A stretch of 33,624 nt of DNA from Chara braunii (lineage: Eukaryota; Streptophyta; Charophyceae; Charales; Characeae): positions 150,231 to 183,854 of the forward strand of contig BFEA01000298.1 of NCBI GenBank assembly GCA_003427395.1, written 5' to 3'. Position 1 is the first letter of the stretch; each line of letters opens with the position of its first letter. A program made the position numbers and the translations under genes. Under the pieces are notes generated by a model, which did no database searches, was not told where the DNA came from, and saw nothing but the letters and a program-made list of their open reading frames with translations. Shown here piece by piece: positions 27,151 to 33,624 of this stretch.

Positions 27151-28147
27151 CCAATCCCACCTCCCATACCGTGGCCTCCCCGGGGATGCTTCTACTGGCC
27201 GGGAAGCTTCCTAGCAGCACCCAGTCACGCAGTAGAAGGGTCCCGGAGGGGGAGCTAGGCGCGGGGGCCCCTTCCTAGCAGTCTCTCAGGCCGCTTAAGT
27301 CCCTTCCTTTTCCAGGCTGCAACAATCCGAAGTAAAAGCCTTGTTACCTAGGCAACCAGAGTTACCTGGGACCACTTGCCCAGCCGGGCCCTCCCCCAAA
27401 AATAAAAATTAAAATTAAAAAAAATCATATTTTAAATTTCGTAAAGAAATTCGATGTGACCCCTTGGCAAAAGTTCCTCCTTCTGTTTGAGGACGTTTGT
27501 GTGTGACGCTCCTGGTCACGTCTGGGCGTTGGGGGCTCGCGTTAGGGTTGACGATAACAGTTTACCTATGTTGCTAAAACTTGACGTTGGGGGGAGGCTA
27601 TGGCGTCACCGGGAATAGCGCTGGGGCGCTAGTGGAGCACGCTGATGGGACCCTGACCGGTCCCTGGCCACCACCGGTTTGGGTCGACTAATTGTCAGCA
27701 ATCCAGTTGGGTTGAGGAGGGCAGTGCGTTGATGTGTGGGTGACTGACTGGCGAAATCTGGGCGCAGCAACATATCTGACGAGACTGATCGGGGGCATCG
27801 CCCCTCGGTCTTTGATACAGAGGCGCTGTGGGATTATCCCGCTCTTGCTTATCACGGGCAGCCTGCAGCAAACTTGGGAGGAGCAGATGGGACTCTATAG
27901 GGATGATTTGCTGGAGACGGAGGAAGACAGGGCATCGATAAAACGTCGATTTCAGGGAGAGGCAACGGATTTTTCGCAGTGACCAGTATGGCCCACCGTC
28001 GACGACAACGGGCTTCAAGCTGCGAACGGAATTCTTCGCTGTCGCTAAAGCTCCTGCTTTGGGCGTGATGTCAATTTCATTTTCCGGATCCTTGCTGTTC
28101 TGACCGATTATTCGTTGTGCCCTCTCATGACCTCAATGTTTTGTCCG

Positions 28148-28149
<2 letters not shown>
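27151..28149. other. Unassigned sequence
   Basis: An AT-rich patch at 27400-27440 separates GC-rich flanks. A plus frame at 27734-27982 ends in a hydrophilic, helix-prone stretch (WEEQMGLYRDDLLETEEDRA), but I see no splice signals and the antisense frame is also open, so I do not call it. Confidence 0.35.
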
Positions 28150-28216
<67 letters not shown>

Positions 28217-28217
28217 N

Positions 28218-28287
<70 letters not shown>
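28150..28287. repeat. Compound (GT)n(GA)n microsatellite
   Basis: GT units to 28216, one N at 28217, then GA units. Confidence 0.95.
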
Positions 28288-28289
<2 letters not shown>

Positions 28290-28423
28290 ATTGGGCTAGG
28301 GTGAATAGTCTCCTGATAGGTTTCCTTTTATTTTGGACACTCTCTTTTGCCTTGTTTTGTCTTTCGCTTGGTTTGTTTTTTTGCTAATTCGAATCTCTTT
28401 AGTTGAACTGTTTGTGCTTAGGT

Positions 28424-28426
<3 letters not shown>

Positions 28427-28471
<45 letters not shown>
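28427..28471. repeat. (GA)n microsatellite
   Basis: About 22 GA units. Confidence 0.95.
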
Positions 28472-28474
<3 letters not shown>

Positions 28475-28592
28475 TTGGTTGATTTGCTTTCTTCGGTGGT
28501 AAGTTTTGTGCATAGGGTTTGTGGTGTGTAGCGGTCCAGTTTTTGGGCTTGACCGGTGATGTCTTGCCATAAATCAGGACCGCGGAACTTTT

Positions 28593-28656
28593 TGTAAGGG
28601 ATGCCAGGCCCGATTCCTGGCACTGAAATATTAGGGACGCCGGGCCCGGTTTCCGG
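28593..28656. repeat. Short direct repeat
   Basis: TAAGGGATGCCAGGCCCGATT and TTAGGGACGCCGGGCCCGGTT lie 34 bp apart; a related word (TAAGGGACGCTGGACCCGG) is at 30030 and its inverse near 29401-29416. Confidence 0.6.
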
Positions 28657-28853
28657 TTGTTTTGTTAAATAAAAAAAAATAAAAAAAGCTCTTCAGTTTA
28701 TTTTTCTGCATAACTGCCATAACATATCTTTTTTTCAGTTTTTTTTTTTGTTTTTTGTTTTTTTGCTGGGACCTTCTTTGGTCCTTGCGCGGCCGGGCTG
28801 CCCGGGCAAACAAGGTGACCCGTGCCACCCGGCTGGTAGCCTAGCTTGTTACT

Positions 28854-29053
28854 CTAAACCACCAGTAGTTGGCCCATACATGGGTCGCGGGCCTTCCACG
28901 TTAACGAGCCGCACTTTTCGGGGGCTTGGGTACCGAATCAAAATGGCTCGCGGCCGCCAGCCAAAAGCAGGCCCACGCCGGTTCGTATTTCTTTGGCGCG
29001 TAGGGCAAGTTTAGGCTCGGCATCAATAGCTGGGCCAAGTACTGGTGGTCTGA
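28854..29053. mobile_element. MITE-like element, family 2 (copy b)
   Basis: Inverted ends TCTAAACCACCAGTAGTTGG (left) and CCAAGTACTGGTGGTCTGA (right), 200 bp overall. The left inner sequence TTGGCCCATACATGGGTCGC resembles copy a at 6643-6803. No ORF for a transposase. Confidence 0.65.
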
Positions 29054-29308
29054 TGACCTATCTCATGCTGTACCCGTACTACCCCTAATGTACTTTGCTT
29101 CCCTTCCCCCCCTCTTAGAAGACGTCCTATTCCCTTCCTTCATCCCTTCCTTGCCCCTTTTTTTTGTGTGTGTGTCTAACTGCCGACGCCATGGCTGCTG
29201 TATTGGACTACTGCTGTATGTAGAGTTGCAAATTGCAATGCACCAACCAAAAAAAAGGAGTTGCAAACTGCAATGCTTTTTTTTTTTTTTTTTGCCAACC
29301 AGCCTCAG

Positions 29309-29346
29309 TCCACTAGAGGGGGTGATAAGAGCATCCCCCTCTAGTG
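29309..29346. repeat. Small hairpin with shared GAGCATCCCCCT end
   Basis: CCACTAGAGGGGGTG pairs with CATCCCCCTCTAGTGG around a short loop. The right half recurs beside the poly(A) tract at 13227-13250. Confidence 0.6.
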
Positions 29347-30381
29347 GCCCGTCACCGGCTGCTCTAATCTATTGGTGGGGACTCTGGGGAGCGTCACCTG
29401 CTGGAAACCGGGTCCAGCAAACTGCAACTTGAGTGCTTCAATTCCAGTGCAGTGAATCGGCACAGCGAACCAACTCCTCAGGGATCGGCCTACCGAAAGG
29501 AAAAGGCTGACAGTGCGAGGCAAAACGACGTGATTTTGTTTTGCACCCTCGCCGGTTTGGTAGAGCTTGGCGTGGCGTGTGGCAGGAATCAGCGTTGGTT
29601 GATTGTGGTGGTAGTTTGAGACTTCGAGTGTGCATGTGGGGGAGGTGGGTGGGATGGGGTGTCATTTCAAGACCGACCATTTTTATGAGACTGGTGTCAA
29701 TTGCAGTGGGTTATTTCCCTCACCAAGATTCTTGTCAATTCGCACAGGGGGGAAGGGGGGAGGGGAAGGAGGGCACAATTGATGTATACTTCTCTCGTCT
29801 CCAGCATCGCACACGCCGGCACGCGGTTTATGTATGTTCTTGTCGAGCCGGTTGTCCTTTTTTGTACCAATTTCGTACCAATTTCGGTGTCAATCACGTA
29901 TATACTGATTGTAAAATGTTTGATAAGAGGTCCCCCCCTCCCAACCTCCTGCTCAGTCAATCCCCTGCACCCCAGGGTAATCAATGCTGGCAGGATGATG
30001 TGATTTGAAGTGATTTAAACTCGGTTTATGTAAGGGACGCTGGACCCGGTGTGAGGAAACCCAGGGAGGGGTCACCTGCAGTTCGCCGAAGCCATGGGCA
30101 ACAGCGCCTGTCACTCGCTGCGCCCGCTTCCGAGGTCCTCGGCGATCAGCAGGGAGCTTTTGGTGCGTGACCTGTCACGTCGTCCTCTTTGCGAAACTTT
30201 AATTAGTTATTTCGTTCAGGTGGAATAATAATATTTCTTATGAAGAGTCAAACGTTTGTTCAGATTAACTCTCTACCGGTTCTTCCTTTACCCGTGCTTC
30301 TGCTGCACAAGGGTGGGTCACGTGACTGAAGAGAAGGAGACAACTTTAATCATCTCAAACAGACGCCATTTCAACCATCAG
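29347..30381. other. Unassigned sequence
   Basis: Open frames on both strands at 29541-30008 lack motifs. It contains GGAAACCGGGTCCAGC (29401) and a near-inverse at 30036. Confidence 0.35.
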
Positions 30382-30534
30382 CATTACCCAAAGGAAGAAT
30401 GGAAACACACCCTAATTAAGGATCACTCCTTTCTGTCGCTCCACTCAGTCAATAACTGGACCCAGATCAGAAATGGATTCAATTTGTCAAGTCACGCAGA
30501 GAACGGAGTTGAGCCACCTTGCCCCCCAGTCACC
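30382..30534 (+). CDS. Candidate internal exon, unknown protein
   Basis: This is 153 nt, 51 codons, open, phase 0 at both ends. The acceptor side is CATTTCAACCATCAG|CAT and the donor is CCAGTCACC|GTGAGT. The peptide begins HYPKEEWKHTLIKDHSFLSL and includes SVNNWTQIRNGFNLSSHAEN. The same frame is also open further upstream (from about 30256), so the 5' edge is uncertain. It is about 4.5 kb beyond the stop of the proposed gene and so would belong to another one. Confidence 0.33.
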
Positions 30535-31323
30535 GTGAGTCTGACAGGAAAGCAACTGGAGATAGGTGAATAGTCAATCAGCGGAACTACCGTTTCTCTT
30601 CCAGAATCACTGATGAGTGCCTTCGTCAGCATAACAGACCACGCATGAACGGCACAGCGGCAGTTGCCCTTTCCCAAGTTGGCTTGTTCATCTGCTGCTG
30701 CGGCATTCTCACATTTCGTTAAACTGTAGTGAGTGATGTTCCGTATGCAAGTTGACTAGTTCATCGGGCCGCTGCAGGCATTATCACATTTCAATAAATT
30801 TGTACTGGGCAATATCTCATATGCGCACTGTCACACATAATAGAAGAATTAAGTAAAAGAGAATTTCGCCTATTAGACGATTGCTTCGCTCAGCCAATCT
30901 CTGCCCTCTCTTAGCCCCTCACTCTCTTCTGTCCTTCTCTCTCTTTCCCTCTCAATCTCTCTTCTTCACTCTTGCTCGCTTGCCTCTCCCGGTCTTCCAC
31001 TCGCTCGTGTACACCCACAGGATTTCCCTGACCTCTCTTTCAACGCATTACCTTTCCCCTCTAATCATACCCGTCTCTCCCCCGCTCTTCCACATACACT
31101 GACCCCGCCCCTCTACTTTCTCGCCCCTTTTTCTCTTGTGACACATGGATGGTAATTGACCGTCCGCTGGCTGAGCAGCCTTGTTTGACCAACCAGTTGG
31201 GTATAGAGCCAGAGAAAGGAAGGGTAAAAGAAGGAAATGGAAACAAGAGAACAAGAGCAGAAACTGGAGTAGATAAGTTTGAGGGTCAAGGCCAAGAAAT
31301 GGTGACTAAAGCAAGGGATGAGA

Positions 31324-31324
<1 letters not shown>
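30535..31324. other. Unassigned sequence
   Basis: Two short related phrases (CATTTC(G/A).TAAA.TGTA.TG, GGGC(A)...TATG) at about 30713 and 30787 hint at an old duplication. A CT-rich stretch lies at 30900-31010. No gene called. Confidence 0.35.

Positions 31325-31368
<44 letters not shown>
31325..31368. repeat. Poly(A) tract, 44 bases
   Basis: Unbroken A run. Confidence 0.95.
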
Positions 31369-31370
<2 letters not shown>

Positions 31371-32599
31371 AATTTGCACTCGTTACCACCGGGAATCTGA
31401 TGTTATCTCGCGTGCGGCCGGATGTCCGTGAACGACTGTTCTGAGTATGTCGCTCATGTGCTCGTCATGGAGAGTTTACTCATCTGAGCCTTCAGTAGTT
31501 AGCAGAACACTTGACGTTGCTCAATGTCTCTCACTCTTGTTTGCTCAATGTCTCTCACCCTCACTTGCTCAATGGGTAGCTCAGCGCAGGTCCTTCTCGC
31601 AGGACCTTCCATACGGTTATCAGTCGTGGCCCAGAGCAGGAGCTCTGCCAGCGTTGAACTGTGTCCCGGGTTCGTCAGGTACAGTTTCTCTCAACTCTGC
31701 CTCTCCCAAGTAGTCTCGCCTCTGGACTGCAACTGGTCAACCCCAACAAACAGGGGCGAGTTGATCTCCCACGAACATCACAGAGCACGCTCTCCCTCCA
31801 GATTCGAGATGTTCTGGGCGCAGTCTTCTCCCGGCGCGTTTCTCCCGCTTTCCTCCCCAGCGCTCAGGGTACGAGCTCGAAAGTCAGGAGAGCTGGGTGC
31901 TGGGTACGCCCTGCACACGCTGAATCATCTCTCCCCGACTGATCTTCCCCCCCTTCTGTACTTCCTTTCCTTGGGTGGCTGGCCACGCCAGGCGTGGTTC
32001 TCTCACTCTCCTTCGCCTGAATTCTCTGTGTCTCTTGTCCGGCGTCACACCTCTCGAGTCAACTGACAGTGTCCGTTCCGCAACAGGGACGTGTGTCCAT
32101 CCTTTAACATCACTCTAGATGGGGCTGCTCCCATCATCAGCGGGAATGGACACGGCTCTTCACGTCGCAGACAGGCGGTCCCACCATCCGTCCACCCCTT
32201 TCTTCTGGGCTCTGTCTCACTACCTCTCCCCCTGCTGCTCTCCTTGTCGCAAGCACAAGCTTCGCTGATTCCCCTCACTCGTCTGCCAACCAGGCCTTTT
32301 GCATGAGGGTCGGGGACACCGCGCACACGCCTCCCTGACTGCCCCTTCTCTTCACACTCCTTTCTCGCGTACGCCAACCGGGCTGTCCGCGCCTCGCCTC
32401 GGAGTGCCAGTTGGGCGGGGTACACCAGGCACGTCCTCCTCGTGCGCAGTCTGAATCCCCTCCCCTTTCCGCTGGCCTGACCTATATGCTGGCCGCAGTC
32501 TTGCCCGTGAGCCTTAGCGGACCGACGACTCAGTCTAAGCCAGGCTCACAAGCCTGGGACAGTCAAGGCAGCGGTGCCAGTAGTCCATTTGACAGTGGG
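31369..32599. other. Unassigned GC-moderate region with a 24-bp repeat
   Basis: GCTCAATGTCTCTCAC occurs at 31519 and 31543 with a partial third copy at 31567. Long frames (31447-32066 plus, 32045-32425 minus) overlap in several registers with no motif. No gene called. Confidence 0.4.
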
Positions 32600-33235
32600 T
32601 AACACAGAGTGAAGGGTACCAATGATCGTATCCAGAGTTCGGAAATAGCGTCAACCATGATGAGCCGTACCAATAACGAACCAACAGCCGTAGCGCGCCG
32701 TACCAGTACCAGGCCAATGAACGTACCAAGGTAACGAGATCAGACCCTGCTCTAGTGCCATGCCAGTGACCGGACCTGACGTAGGTGTTTCAAAATGCAA
32801 CCGCCTGTACCGTTACCATACCAGTACCGCAGTGTGCAGCAAATGCACCACGCCGGTCCCAGCCAAATAGTTGTACCGTGCCTGTTTCAAACCAGTGTTC
32901 CGTACCAAAATCAAGAATGCAGAATCCATAGCCATGTCAGCCCTGTGTCACTATACCAGTGCCATACCTGAAATAATAATTTGGAGCTGCAGCAACTCGT
33001 GCCGTACCAATGCCGAACGAAAACCGAACCTGAAATCTGTCTCGAACTGCCACACCGTACCTGGCCCATGCCGAATTCCGTACAATGTCGCAATGCCATG
33101 ATAACACCGAACCTCCCCCGAACCAGAGTGTCGTGCCTGAATCGAACCAGTGGCCACACCAAAGTAATAAAGTTGAGCCGCACATACGAAAGTAGCCCCA
33201 GCGGCAATACTACGCTGACCATGTGATCCCCACTC
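32600..33235. repeat. Degenerate array of GTACCAGT-like words
   Basis: Words such as CGTACCAGTACC, CCGTACCAATGCCG, ATACCAGTGCC and CGAACCAGTGGCC recur irregularly every 10-40 bases. On the minus strand this gives Tyr/Trp/Gly-rich peptides (WYWYGAL, RYWYGSS), an artefact of the repeat. Confidence 0.75.
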
Positions 33236-33459
33236 ACTCATAACACCGAGGTCGCGGCGAGGCTAGGAATCAGACAAATCAGGTAAATCATGCAAAGGTT
33301 CGCAATTATCGGGAACTCGAAAGAATCGTCAGATTCGGGGTAAATAAATAATTCCGGGCAAAAATCCGTTGCAAATTTTTTTATTTTTTTTTTAGTCAAC
33401 TATTAAATAATCAGTGGTTTTTCCTTCTTTTATTATTTTTAGTTATTTTCATGGCTACG

Positions 33460-33536
33460 ATCCGGACGTCCGGACCGCCGTCCAGACGGTCCGGATTTGG
33501 TCCGGACTCCGGACGTCCGGTCCAGACGGTCCGGAT
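33460..33536. repeat. Cluster of TCCGGACGTCCGGA palindromes
   Basis: TCCGGACGTCCGGA (33461-33474) is a perfect 14-bp palindrome and its core recurs at 33508-33520. GTCCAGACGGTCCGGAT occurs at 33480-33496 and again at 33520-33536. CpG-rich in an AT-rich setting. Confidence 0.85.
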
Positions 33537-33624
33537 CTGCCAAATTTCGAGGAAAAAAAAAAAAAAAAAGGGTCCAGGACCTTTCCCCATTGAGGAGCCA
33601 AGCCCCCAAAATTGTTTTGGGGGG

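Noticed and set aside
30611-30645. CTGATGAG as a second hammerhead core (also near 5714, 23700, 26759 and 29050)
   Set aside because: None is followed by a stem and GAAA with pairing flanks.
32045-32425. Minus-strand frame of 126 codons
   Set aside because: Arg/Glu/Gly-rich with no motif, and overlapped by equally open plus frames.

Overview
This window looks like nuclear DNA from a large, repeat-rich eukaryotic genome. Gene density is very low. It contains long GA, GT, CT and TA microsatellites, homopolymer A and T tracts, several minisatellites, foldback (MITE-like) elements, retroelement remains, GT-AG splice signals, one 915-base assembly gap and several single-N joins inside microsatellites. 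Nothing suggests a bacterial replicon: there are no operons, no Shine-Dalgarno-led genes and no CRISPR array. The reverse transcriptase style and repeat content remind me of a charophyte (Chara-like) alga. That is an impression, not a demonstrated assignment.

Layout. 1-7.4 kb holds microsatellites, a tRNA-like sequence at 1330-1402 on the minus strand, a 38-bp minisatellite, a segmental duplication (3313-3950 and 4653-5440) and members of two hairpin-element families. 7.9-12.9 kb is the main retroelement region. A Penelope-like reverse transcriptase on the minus strand (8590-9735) keeps its catalytic aspartates. It is flanked by about 0.4-kb direct repeats (8167-8554 and 12545-12941). In its 3' direction lies a sequence that folds as a hammerhead ribozyme (7955-8020, minus). 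A plus-strand ORF of unknown function (11963-12550) sits inside the same repeat pair, and the DNA between holds purine-rich tandem arrays.

From 15.5 to 25.9 kb I infer part of a plus-strand, intron-containing gene. Three exons (15495-15680, 20106-20223, 25667-25869) have consensus-like splice sites and matching phases (0-0, then 1-1), and together would encode a coiled-coil-like C-terminal region that I do not recognise. Its introns hold an RT fragment, two minisatellites, the assembly gap, a 69-T tract, a polypyrimidine tract and several hairpin elements. The last exon ends inside a hairpin element, which supplies the last six codons and the stop. An inverted copy of that exon end plus the element lies in the preceding intron.

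25.9-33.6 kb is mostly repeats, a TATA-like promoter candidate (27011), one more candidate exon (30382-30534), a degenerate array built on GTACCAGT-like words (32.6-33.2 kb) and a cluster of TCCGGACGTCCGGA palindromes at the right end. All gene calls rest on reading the sequence by eye; no similarity search or RNA evidence was available.
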